From assembly GCF_003116815.1 (NCBI RefSeq), contig NZ_QDKQ01000041.1:1-59938 (forward strand): a stretch of 59,938 bases of DNA, given 5' to 3'. The stretch comes from Caulobacter endophyticus (GTDB lineage: Bacteria > Pseudomonadota > Alphaproteobacteria > Caulobacterales > Caulobacteraceae). The translations under genes and the position numbers were made by a program. The notes under the pieces are model-generated. The model ran no database searches, was not told where the DNA came from, and saw only the letters and a list, made by a program, of their open reading frames with translations. Positions 22,158-30,300 of this stretch are shown in pieces; the first letter of the stretch is position 1; each line of letters starts with the position of its first letter.

Positions 22158-22335
22158 TCTTTAGGGGAGGGGATAGAAGATACGCGCCGGTCGAACGGGG
22201 CGCCCGCGAGCCGGAAGGGCTGGAGGGGCTGTTCAGGATCCCGGACCGCGAGGCGTTCCGATCGACCGACCATGAGACTATCGAGGCCCCAAGAGGCCGG
22301 CGAAGGGCGCGATCAGGGTTCTTTCGCGACGGGGT
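22114..22335 (-). ncRNA. Predicted small RNA, tandem copy 1 (downstream copy)
   Basis: Minus-strand transcript unit inferred from a diverged repeat (22211-22335) followed by a terminator (22157-22114). The stem is GGGGCGAGGCGG-type with 11 of 12 pairs, the loop is GACCATCCCCTA and the tail is TTTCTTTT. The RNA would carry the single-stranded stretch CTATCCCCTCCCCTAAAG just before the stem, a possible anti-Shine-Dalgarno element. The repeat shares 17 identical bases (GGGGCTGTTCAGGATCC on the plus strand, 22225-22241) and similar flanks with copy 2, offset by 271 bases. The 5' end is a guess. No open frame of credible composition is present. Confidence 0.5.
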
Positions 22336-22390
22336 GGGGCGGCTCTGTGGCGATCTTTGCAGTTCCGCAAGCCGCCTCAACCCCAAATGC

Positions 22391-22425
22391 GAAAAGCCCG
22401 CGTGGGAGGGGTTTCCACGCGGGCT
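22391..22425 (-). terminator. Minus-strand terminator of predicted sRNA copy 2
   Basis: Perfect 11-bp stem 22395-22405 with 22415-22425, 9-base loop, TTTT on the minus strand. On the plus strand it is followed by CTGCAG, so it only makes sense as a minus-strand terminator. Confidence 0.75.
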
Positions 22426-22605
22426 CTGCAGTTAAGAGAGGGGTTCTCTTGATTTGGTCTGTCGGCCGACCGGCCCGCGATCAAGGGGGGCTGGGGGGGC
22501 TGTTCAGGATCCTGGACCGTGGGGTCTCCGATCAGCCGACACTGACTTTTTCGCCCTCGAACCGGGCGGGCGAAGGACCGAAACAAGGTCATTTCGTGGC
22601 CTGCT
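22391..22605 (-). ncRNA. Predicted small RNA, tandem copy 2 (upstream copy)
   Basis: Homologue of copy 1 located 271-273 bases away. The repeat body spans 22485-22600. Within it the minus strand can fold TTCGCCC with GGGCGAA. The unit ends in a perfect 11-bp terminator stem (AGCCCGCGTGG / CCACGCGGGCT) with loop AAACCCCTC and a short T run. GAACCCCTCTCTTAA precedes the stem. Both copies thus present CCCCUC-type unpaired motifs complementary to Shine-Dalgarno sequences. The 5' end and promoter are not identified. Confidence 0.5.
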
Positions 22606-22691
22606 GCAGCTTGGCTTGTCGCTTCGTCGAACAGTGTTGCGGATCCGTGACGCTCGCCTGAAGAGGTGATTTGGGGTTAGGATTCGCCTCC

Positions 22692-23021
22692 ATGGCCCTT
22701 GATGTCTCCCCTCCCGTCGGCGGCGTCGTGTTCTTCGAGCGGCGCGAGATCGACCAGCTCCTGCGGCTCTATGGCCGGATGGTCGCGGCCGGCGAGTGGC
22801 GCGACTACGGCATGGGCGGCGCGGCCGACCACGCGGCCTTCTCGATCTTCCGCCATGCCGCCGAGGCGCCGCTCTACCGCGTGGAGAAGTGGCCAGAGCT
22901 CGCCCGCAAGCAGGGCCAGTGGCTGGTGCGCGGCCAGGGCGGCATGGTGCTCAAGCGCGGCCACGAACTGGCCCAGGTGCTGCGGCTGTTCGACAAGGGC
23001 CGGTTCAAGGTCGTCGACTGA
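22692..23021 (+). CDS. DUF2794 domain protein
   Basis: A 109-residue soluble protein of the alphaproteobacterial DUF2794 family, recognisable from FFERREIDQLLRLYGRMVAAGEWRDYGM (cited in parts: REIDQLLRLYGRMV, GEWRDYGMG), AAFSIFRHAAEAPLYRVEK and LKRGHELAQVLRLF. The ATG at 22692 was chosen because family similarity starts after it; a frame start 21 bases upstream is less likely. Function unknown. Convergent with the BI-1 gene across a shared hairpin terminator. Confidence 0.85.
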   Translation: MALDVSPPVGGVVFFERREIDQLLRLYGRMVAAGEWRDYGMGGAADHAAFSIFRHAAEAPLYRVEKWPELARKQGQWLVRGQGGMVLKRGHELAQVLRLFDKGRFKVVD

Positions 23022-23035
23022 ACACCCCGAGGCAC

Positions 23036-23077
23036 CACGAAAAAGCCCCGGCGGATCGCTCCGCCGGGGCTTCGTTC
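23036..23077. terminator. Bidirectional terminator between DUF2794 and BI-1 genes
   Basis: Perfect 12-bp stem AGCCCCGGCGGA / TCCGCCGGGGCT with a TCGC loop. There is an A run on its left (T5 on the minus strand) and TTCGTTCG on the right, so it serves the minus-strand gene best and the plus-strand gene partly. Confidence 0.9.
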
Positions 23078-23093
23078 GTCGCCTGCGAGGGGC

Positions 23094-23846
23094 TTATCGG
23101 CGCGAGCCGAAGATGCTGAGCAGGAATTGGAACAGGTTGATGAAGTTCAGATAGAGGTTCAGCGCGCCGTAGTTGGTGGCCACGGCCATCGACTGCTGAT
23201 CGCCGCCCATCTGGTAGTAGGACATCTTCAGGTTCTGGGTGTCGTAGGCGATCAGGCCCGCGAAGATGAACACGCCCAGCACGCTGATGATGAAGCCCAG
23301 GCCCGGCATCGGGAAGAACACCTGCACCAGCGAGGCGAGGATCAGGCCGATCAGGCCCACCATCAGGAAGCTGCCGAAGCCCGACAGGTTCTTCTTGGTG
23401 GTGTAGCCGAATAGGCTGAGCGCGCCGAAGGCGGTGGCGGTGATCAGGAAGGTGCTGGCCACCGAGGCGCCGGTATAGGCCAGCAGCCACACGCCCGAGC
23501 CGGCGCCGATGGTCGCCACCAGCGCCCAGTAGAGGATGCCGGACGAACGGGCGGTTGGGTTGCGCATGGCGAACATGGCCACAAGCATCATCACCAGCGG
23601 GGCGAAGCGGATCGCCGTGCCCAGCAGGGTGAAGCCGGCCAGGCGGCCGTCCGGGGTGGTCAGGTACAGCAGGCTGGTGACCGGCGCGTAGGCGCTGGTC
23701 AGGAAGGCCAGGGCGGCCGACAGCAGAAGTCCCAACGCCACCTTGTTGTAGACGCCGAGCATGAAGCTGCGCAGTCCGGCGTCAACCGACATGTCGGCGC
23801 GATCCGCCGGGATCGAGCGCGCATAGCCGCGGTTGAAGTCGCTCAT
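23094..23846 (-). CDS. Bax inhibitor-1/YccA-family membrane protein
   Basis: Integral membrane protein of 250 residues with seven predicted helices, family BI-1 (YbhL/YccA/TMBIM). The N-terminal cytoplasmic part is DFNRGYARSIPADRADM. Conserved features include the fully hydrophobic helices with NLSGFGSFLMVGLIGL and the IAYDTQNLKMSY segment, where the Asp of AYDTQ is a family hallmark linked to proton/calcium leak. It ends with NLYLNFINLFQFLLSIFG. In E. coli YccA modulates FtsH; the role here is unknown. Confidence 0.92.
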   Translation of the reverse strand: MSDFNRGYARSIPADRADMSVDAGLRSFMLGVYNKVALGLLLSAALAFLTSAYAPVTSLLYLTTPDGRLAGFTLLGTAIRFAPLVMMLVAMFAMRNPTARSSGILYWALVATIGAGSGVWLLAYTGASVASTFLITATAFGALSLFGYTTKKNLSGFGSFLMVGLIGLILASLVQVFFPMPGLGFIISVLGVFIFAGLIAYDTQNLKMSYYQMGGDQQSMAVATNYGALNLYLNFINLFQFLLSIFGSRR

Positions 23847-24046
23847 CGAGAGTAGCCCTTATGTTTTCTCCGTCCCCGAGGGGACACGTGTGAAATATCG
23901 GATCGAATGGCCTTCCGCGCAAGGCTCCTGGCGGAAAGACCAGGGCGGGGCGGATGTATCAAAGTATGTCCGGCCGGCGGAGGTTTCGGTTCGCCTGGGC
24001 GGCATGACGTCTTAAACAGGTCGGGCAAAGCCAAGCAGGGGACTTC

Positions 24047-25099
24047 ATGGACTACGTCGAACTCGGCCGCACCGGCATCCAGGTCTCGCGCTGCTGCCTG
24101 GGCACCATGACCTGGGGCTCGCAGAACAGCGAGGAAGAGGCCCACGCCCAGATGGACTATGCGCTGGGGCGCGGGGTCACCTTCTGGGACACGGCCGAGA
24201 TGTACGCCAGCCCGCCGACGGCCGAGACACAAGGCCGCACCGAGCGCTACATCGGCAGCTGGCTGGCCAGGACGGGCAAGCGCAAGGACATCGTCCTGGC
24301 CTCGAAGGTCGCCGGCCGCGGCTCGGCCTTCGGCGGCCTGCCGTGGATGCGCGCCGACGGCGCCAGCACCCGTCAGACCAGGGCCCAGATCGACGAGGCG
24401 GTGGAAGGCTCGCTGAAGCGCCTGCGGACCGACTATCTCGACCTCTACCAGCTGCACTGGCCCGACCGCGCGGTGCGGGTGTTCGGCGGCCAGACCTATA
24501 AGGACTATGACGACGACTACGAGCGCTTCGGGGATATCCTGGAAGCGCTGGACGAGCATGTGAAGAAGGGCTCGATCCGCAGCATTGGCGTCTCCAACGA
24601 GTTTCCCTGGGGCGTGATGAAGTTCCTGGCCGAAAGCGAAAAGCGGGGCCTGCCGCGCATCGCCTCGATCCAGAACGCCTATCACCTGGCCAACCGGGTG
24701 TTCGAATACGGCCTGGCCGAGGTCGCCATGCGCGAGCAGGTTGGCCTGCTGGCCTATTCGCCCCTGGCCCAGGGCCAGCTGACCGGCAAGTACCTGGGCG
24801 GAAACCTGCCCGAGGGCTCGCGCAAGGCGCTCTACAACCGCATGCAGCGCTATGAGGGTCCCGGCGCGATCGAGGCCTTCACGGCCTATGTGGACCTGGC
24901 CCGCCAGCACGGCCTGGACCCGGCGCACCTGGCCCTGAAATTCGTCGACGCCCGCCCGTTCGTCACCGCCACGATCATCGGCGCCACGAGCATGGAGCAA
25001 CTGAAGACGGATATCGACGCATTCGACGTGGAGTGGACCGAGGAGCTGGAGAAGGCGGTGAACGCCATCCACGCGGCGCGGCCGAATCCTTGTCCGTGA
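24047..25099 (+). CDS. Aldo/keto reductase, Tas-like
   Basis: NADPH-dependent oxidoreductase of 350 residues. The catalytic tetrad is visible: Asp in FWDTAEMYASP with its Tyr, Lys in LASKVAGRG, and His in LYQLHWPDRAV. The longer loop with FGGQTYKDYDDDYERFGDIL resembles the Tas/YajO subgroup. The C-terminal TIIGATSMEQLKTDIDAF binds the cofactor phosphate. Substrate unknown. The 200 bases before it (23847-24046) hold no gene that I can support. Confidence 0.92.
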   Translation: MDYVELGRTGIQVSRCCLGTMTWGSQNSEEEAHAQMDYALGRGVTFWDTAEMYASPPTAETQGRTERYIGSWLARTGKRKDIVLASKVAGRGSAFGGLPWMRADGASTRQTRAQIDEAVEGSLKRLRTDYLDLYQLHWPDRAVRVFGGQTYKDYDDDYERFGDILEALDEHVKKGSIRSIGVSNEFPWGVMKFLAESEKRGLPRIASIQNAYHLANRVFEYGLAEVAMREQVGLLAYSPLAQGQLTGKYLGGNLPEGSRKALYNRMQRYEGPGAIEAFTAYVDLARQHGLDPAHLALKFVDARPFVTATIIGATSMEQLKTDIDAFDVEWTEELEKAVNAIHAARPNPCP

Positions 25100-25128
25100 C
25101 ATTGCGGACGTGCGGGATCCAATAACCC

Positions 25129-25223
25129 GTAAAACCCCCGCGAAAGCGGGGGCCTGGGCTTTTTCTGAAATGCGTGGCGCTCGGCGATAAAACGCCTGGG
25201 TCCCCGCTTTCGCGGGGATTTTA
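25129..25223. repeat. Inverted pair of REP-like units (CCCCGCGAAAGCGGGG type)
   Basis: Unit A (25129-25158) reads GTAAAACCCCCGCGAAAGCG and continues GGGGCCTGGG. Unit B (25194-25223) is its near-exact reverse complement. Each has a GCGAAAGC-type hairpin, and unit A is followed by CTTTTT. The pair lies between the convergent aldo/keto reductase and CoA-transferase genes and probably also terminates both. Confidence 0.8.
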
Positions 25224-25250
25224 CGGAAGAAGAGTTTTCTCCTCCGGACT

Positions 25251-26447
25251 TCAAACGATCCCCCGCGCCTTCAGCTCGGCCACCGTCTCGGCCGTCATTC
25301 CCGCCACCTCGGTAAGCACGGTCTGGGTATGTTCGCCCAGCGTCGGGCCGGGCCAGCGGACGCCGCCGGGAGTGGCGGTGAGGCGGGGGAAGGCGTTCTG
25401 CATCTTCACCTGGCCGAACACCGGGTGGGGCACGGTGACGATCGACTCGCGGGCCTGGAATTGCGGGTCGGCCAGCATTTCGGGCGCGCGGTAGATGCGG
25501 CCGCAGGCCAGGCCCGCTTCCTCCAGCTTCGGCAGCAGGTCGTCGATGTCCTGGTCGAGGGTCCAGGCGGCGATGCGGGCGTCGAGTTCGCCCTGGTTGA
25601 CGCCTCGGGCGGCGTGGTCGCGATAGCGGGGGTCCTCGGCCAGGTCGGGCCGGCCCATCAGTTCGCACAGGCGCTTGAACAGGGTGTCCTGGTTGGCGCC
25701 GATCAGGACGAGTTCGCCGCTCCTGGTCGGATAGACGTTGGACGGGGCGATGCCGGGCAGCACCGCGCCAGAACGCTCGCGGATGTAGCCGGTCAGGTCG
25801 TATTCGGTGACCAGGTTCTCCATCACCGTCAGCACGCTCTCGTAGATCGCCGCGTCGACCACCTGGCCCTTCCCGGTGGCGTGGCGGGCGTGAAGGGCCA
25901 TCATCACGCCCAGGGCGGCGTTCAGGCCCGACAGGCTGTCGCCGATCGAGATCCCGGCCCGGGCCGGATTGCGGTCGGGCTCGCCGGTGATGTGGCGAAG
26001 ACCGCCCATGGCCTCGCCGACCAGGGCGTAGCCGGCGCGCCTGGCGTAGGGGCCGGTCTGGCCGAAGCCCGAGACGCGGGCCATCACCAGGCCCGGATTG
26101 AGCCTGGATAGCGCCTCGTAGCCCAGGCCCCATTTCTCCAGCGTGCCGGGGCGGAAGTTCTCGACGACGACGTCGGCCCCGGCGATCAGGTCGCGGGCGA
26201 TGGCGCGGCCTTCGTCGGTGCGCAGGTCGACGGTCACCGACTTCTTGTTGCGGCCGATGACCGGCCACCAGGGCGACAGGCCCTGGGGCTTGGAGCGTCC
26301 CCACTGGCGCATCGGGTCGCCGGTCCTGGGGTCTTCCAGCTTGATGACCTCGGCGCCGAAGTCGCCCAGCACCTGGCCGCAGAACGGACCGGCGATCAGC
26401 TGGCCCATCTCGATGACGCGGACGCCCGCCAACGGCCCTTGGGTCAT
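25251..26447 (-). CDS. CaiB/BaiF-family (class III) CoA-transferase
   Basis: CoA-transferase of 398 residues. The start MTQGPLAGVRVIEMGQLIAGP is typical, and FGAEVIKLEDPRTGDPMRQWG follows (parts: AEVIKLEDP, GDPMRQWG). The catalytic Asp is in ISIGDSLSGLNA. The second half has GIAPSNVYPTRSGELVLIGA (20 residues) and LDQDIDDLLPKLEEAG. The ATG at 26447 was chosen for its GGGGAGAGG ribosome site; a start seven codons earlier would leave that site inside the gene. The acyl-CoA substrate is unknown. Confidence 0.93.
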   Translation of the reverse strand: MTQGPLAGVRVIEMGQLIAGPFCGQVLGDFGAEVIKLEDPRTGDPMRQWGRSKPQGLSPWWPVIGRNKKSVTVDLRTDEGRAIARDLIAGADVVVENFRPGTLEKWGLGYEALSRLNPGLVMARVSGFGQTGPYARRAGYALVGEAMGGLRHITGEPDRNPARAGISIGDSLSGLNAALGVMMALHARHATGKGQVVDAAIYESVLTVMENLVTEYDLTGYIRERSGAVLPGIAPSNVYPTRSGELVLIGANQDTLFKRLCELMGRPDLAEDPRYRDHAARGVNQGELDARIAAWTLDQDIDDLLPKLEEAGLACGRIYRAPEMLADPQFQARESIVTVPHPVFGQVKMQNAFPRLTATPGGVRWPGPTLGEHTQTVLTEVAGMTAETVAELKARGIV

Positions 26448-26475
26448 TTTGTTCCTCTCCCCGATCACGGAACCA

Positions 26476-26489
26476 TCACGCGGTCGTGA
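26476..26489. promoter_or_regulatory. Inverted repeat upstream of the DUF4142 gene
   Basis: TCACG-CGGT-CGTGA lies between the divergent CoA-transferase and DUF4142 genes. It is short and GC-rich, so it may be chance; it is preceded by GGAAC, but no matching -10 of the extracytoplasmic sigma type follows. Confidence 0.2.
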
Positions 26490-26562
26490 GGCTTTGTTCG
26501 CCAGACGGCGGCGCGTGAAGCTGCCGCTTCTTCCTTAGAAAAACACGTAGGGAAAGAAAGCC

Positions 26563-27159
26563 ATGACCCGCAAGCTTCTCATCGTCGGCGCCGCCTTCGC
26601 CGCTCTCAGCCTGGCCGCCTGCGGCCAGAAGACCGACGAAACCAAGGGCGCGGCGACGCCGGCCGAACAGGCCGCGACCCCGGACGCCAACCCCTCCGCC
26701 ACGGTCCCTACGCCAGCGGATGAAGCCGCCGCTCCGGACTTCGCCGCCAAGGCCGCGGCCAGCGACATGTTCGAGATCGAGGCCGGCAAGGTGGCGCTGA
26801 AGCGCTCGACCAACGCCGACGTCAAGAAGTTCGCCCAGGCGATGATCGACGCCCACACGGCCACCAGCCAGGGCCTCAAGGCCGCGATCGCCGCCTCGGG
26901 CGCCAGCATCACCCTGCCGACCGCCCTGCCGGAAGACCTGCAAGGCAAGCTGGACGACCTGAACAAGGCCGACGCCAAGGACTTCGACAAGAAGTACGCC
27001 GACAGCCAGGTCGACGCCCACCAGGCGGCCCTGAACCTGCTGCAGCGCTACGCCCAGGATGGCGACGTGGCCGCCATCAAGACCTTCGCGGCCGAGACCG
27101 CTCCCAAGGTTCAGGAACACCTGAACATGGCCGAAGGCCTGAAGAACGGCATGAAGTAG
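26563..27159 (+). CDS. DUF4142 lipoprotein
   Basis: A 198-residue envelope protein. The signal sequence ends in the lipobox LSLAAC (Cys21 or so), so it should be a lipoprotein. A low-complexity Ala/Pro/Thr linker (about 22-60) leads to a helical DUF4142 domain: AAASDMFEIEAGKVAL, VKKFAQAMIDAHTA, SQVDAHQAALNLLQRY and FAAETAPKVQEHLNMAE. The ferritin-like helical bundle of this family often appears in stress-induced envelope proteins. The 3' end carries a 15-base tandem duplication across the stop codon. Confidence 0.9.
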   Translation: MTRKLLIVGAAFAALSLAACGQKTDETKGAATPAEQAATPDANPSATVPTPADEAAAPDFAAKAAASDMFEIEAGKVALKRSTNADVKKFAQAMIDAHTATSQGLKAAIAASGASITLPTALPEDLQGKLDDLNKADAKDFDKKYADSQVDAHQAALNLLQRYAQDGDVAAIKTFAAETAPKVQEHLNMAEGLKNGMK

Positions 27160-27171
27160 AACGGCATGAAG
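27143..27171 (+). repeat. 15-bp tandem duplication across the DUF4142 stop codon
   Basis: AGAACGGCATGAAG occurs twice with a period of 15 bases. The first copy contains the last codons; the stop TAG lies at the junction. It looks like a recent slippage or a former C-terminal extension now cut by the stop. Confidence 0.75.
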
Positions 27172-27198
27172 CAGGGCTCGCAAGAGCCCTGACGTGGA

Positions 27199-27231
27199 AA
27201 ACCCCCGGTCGGAAGGCCGGGGGTTTTTCTT
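27199..27231 (+). terminator. Rho-independent terminator after the DUF4142 gene
   Basis: Stem AACCCCCGGTC / GGCCGGGGGTT (one G-T pair) with a short GGAA loop, then TTTCTTT. A smaller hairpin AGGGCTC-GCA-AGAGCCCT precedes it at 27172-27190. Confidence 0.92.
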
Positions 27232-27242
27232 TGGAGCGTTAT

Positions 27243-27385
27243 GCTCCTCCCTCGAGGCGCGGGGGAGGTGGCGCGGCGCCATCGGCGACGTGACGGAGGG
27301 GGCGAGGGACAGAGCGCCGAGCCCAGTCTCGCCCCCTCCACCCCTTCGGGGTCCCCCTCCCCCGTTTCACGGGGGAGGAGCAATT
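27243..27385. repeat. Inverted pair of REP-like palindromes
   Basis: Two units with CCTCCCTCGAGGCGCGGGGGAGG-like and CCCCCTCCCCCGTTTCACGGG-like stems (given in part) face each other in the 3' flanks of the convergent DUF4142 and M1/ABC genes. Same general class as the pairs at 49-180 and 46376-46488. Confidence 0.7.
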
Positions 27386-30300
27386 CAGTCCGCCGTCTTC
27401 ACGACGTTGTCGTCGCCGTTGCGGTCGATGACGATGTTGTACGGGTCGACGCCGGCGAAGCGGGGGGCGACCTTCGTGAGGAAGGTCAGGGTCTGGGTCC
27501 CGCTGCGGATCGGGCGGCGTTCCATGGCCACCACGTCCTTCTGCTCGAAGTCCTTCTTGCCGGGCTCGGCCGTGAAAAGGCCCACGTCCAGCACCTCGTT
27601 CAGGGGCGCGTTGGTCTCCTTGCCGCGACCGTCGGCGTACATCTTCCTGGCCTCGACCACGAGGGCGACGTCGAACCGGCCGTCGGCCCGCTTCCTGACC
27701 GTCGCGCTCTTGGTCTTGAGGTCGTAGAGCGTGATCTTCTCGAAGAGGTCGGTGACCAGGGCCTGCCTGTCGGCAGGGACCTCGGCGCGCAGGGCGGTCA
27801 GGAAGTCGAGCGAGGTCGGGTAGGGCGCGCCCTTGAAGCCGTGATCGGCGATCAGCCTGCGCAGGACGCGGTTGACCGTCTCCTCGCCTACCTCGTGCTG
27901 CAGCCGGTACATGACCAGCGAGCCCTTGCGGTAATGGATGTAGCCCTGGTTTTCCACCCGGGCCAGCGGCTGCTCCTCGAGCACGTCGCCGCCGCGCGAG
28001 CGCAGGTAGCTGTTGAGCTCGAACTTCAGGAACTTGCGGATCTGGGCCTCGCCGTACATCCGCTTCATGACCATCAGGGCCGAGTACTGGGCGAAGGTCT
28101 CCGACAGCATGGTCGAGCCCTGCTGGTCGGCGCCGAGCACCTGGTGGGCCCACCACTGGTGGCCGATCTCGTGGGCGCCGACATAGGTGACCATGTCGAT
28201 CTTCTCGGGGTTCCGGTAGTCGGCGATGAAGAACATGCTCTCCGACCACGGGATCGTGCCCGCGAAGGCCTGGGCGAAATCGGCGTAGGCCGGGAATTCC
28301 TGGAAGCGCAGCTGCCTGAACTGATAGGGGCTGAACTGCGCCTGGTAATAGTCGAGCGAGGCCTTCATCGCGCCGCGCATGCGGTCGATGTTCCAGGCGT
28401 GCTGAGGGTCGTAGTAGACCGCCAGGTCGATGCCCTTGTAGGTCTCGCGCGAGACCGCGTAGCGGGCCGACTGGATCGACAGGAACGGCAGGATAGGCGC
28501 GTCGGCGACGAAGCGCACGGTGCGGCGCTCCTGGTTCCCCGTCTTCCAAACCCGTTCGGACACCTTGCTGCCGGGCGCGATCGGCGTCTGGTCGGCGTCG
28601 GTGGTGACGGTGATGTCGGAGGTGACGAAGTCGGCGTCCTTGCGCAGGCCGTTGAACTGGCGGCTCGCCACGTCGCCCAGCCTGGCCATGCGCAGCTCGG
28701 GCGGCAGGCCGTACTTGCGGCGCTTGGCGCGATCCTGCAGCAGGCCGTCGCGCCCCATGCCCAGGATCGGCGCGATCTCCATGTTGTTGAGGAACGTGCC
28801 GTTGGCGACCACGCGACGCTCGTCGCCGCTGTTCTTGAAGCCCTTCTGGCTACGCTCGGTGATGAAGCTCATCCGGCGCGTCTCGCCCGGCGCCATCGGG
28901 GTGTCGAAGGCGAAGATCCGGTAGTTGAAGCGCTCGAAGGTCTGCTTGGGCCGCGCGCCTTCGATCGACAAGGCGCGAACGGCCAGGTCGCGGTCGAAGC
29001 GGACGTGGATTTCCTTCAGGGGCGCGCCGGTCTTGTTCTGGAAGACGTAGGCGCCGCGGGTCACTGCGCGCGGCTCGCCCGGATGCAGGTCGACGTCCAG
29101 CTTCATGCCGACGATCTTGGGCTGGGGCGCGTTCTCGTAGCGCAGCAGCGCCTTTTCGAGGTCGGCGGTCCAGCGTTCGTCGTCGAGATTGGTGCGGTAG
29201 GCGTTCCAGACGTTGGTGTTGACGTAGATGAAGCCGCCCAGGCCGGCGAAGACCAGGAAGACGGCGCCGAACACCACGCCGCTCGCGCCGCGCAGGCGTC
29301 GGGGCAGGCGGCGCAGGCGCGGCAGCAGGCGGGTCTCGGTCCCGCGCCGCCACAGGGCGTAGCACAGCACCGCCAGCAGCACGGCGAAGGCGCTCCAGTA
29401 GGCGCGGAACCACCAGGCCCCGATCCAGAACGCCCCCAGGCGGTTCATGTCGGAGAACGGCGTGCCCGGCGCACCGCCGTAGTTGTAGAGATTGTGCTCG
29501 AAGCCGAGGTTCTGGAACGTCACCTGGGTGACGATGTAGACCACCATCAGGCCCCAGCCGATGAACTTGTGCGGGCTCAGCACCTGCAGGAACACCGCCA
29601 GCACGGCCAGCAGGATCCAGTCGACGGCCTGGGGCAGGACGTACCACAGCAGGTACTTGTCGAGCTCCAGCCGGAAGTAGCCGTGGCCGATCTGGCTGAC
29701 GACGCCCGCGACCACGCTGACCAACAGGGTCGACAGCAGCACCAGCGAGATGGCGGCGATCTTCGGGGCGGTGAAGGCCCAGTCGCCGACCGGCGTGGAG
29801 TCGATGATCTCGTGGGTGCGGCGCTCGCGCTCGCGCCAGACCAGCTCGCCGGCGTAGTAGATGGCGATGATCATCGGGATCAGGCTGAACGAGCCCAGCA
29901 GCGGCCGCAGCAGGGCGCGGGTCACCGGATAGATCTGGCCGCCATAGCCGTCCGCATCGGTGGCGAACCACAGCGAGCCGGCCGCATTGAACAGGCCCAG
30001 CGCCAGCAGCACGAAGAAGGCCGGGCTCTTGAACACCTGGCCCATGTCCAGGCGCGTGCGGGCGACGAACTGGGTCCAGGCCGCGGCGGCGTCGTGGCGC
30101 GGCGCGGGCAGCGGGCGCGGGGCCGGCGGCGGGGTGGCGGCTTCGGCCTTGGCGTCCTTGCGGGCGGCCTTGCGGGTCTTGCCCGCCGACAGCTCGGCCG
30201 ACTGGAAGCGGAACAGGCCATAGGCCGCCGCCAGCAGGCCGGCGGCCAGCACGACGACGAAGGCGCGGTTGAACAGCAGCACGCCTTCCAGCGGCGGGAT

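Noticed and set aside
22140..22661. Open frames of up to 190 codons in the predicted sRNA region
   Set aside because: They run across terminator stems and both repeat copies, with no ribosome site, no protein family and different frames between the copies.
23833..24015. 60-codon plus-strand frame before the aldo/keto reductase
   Set aside because: Overlaps the start of the divergent BI-1 gene and has no ribosome site or similarity.
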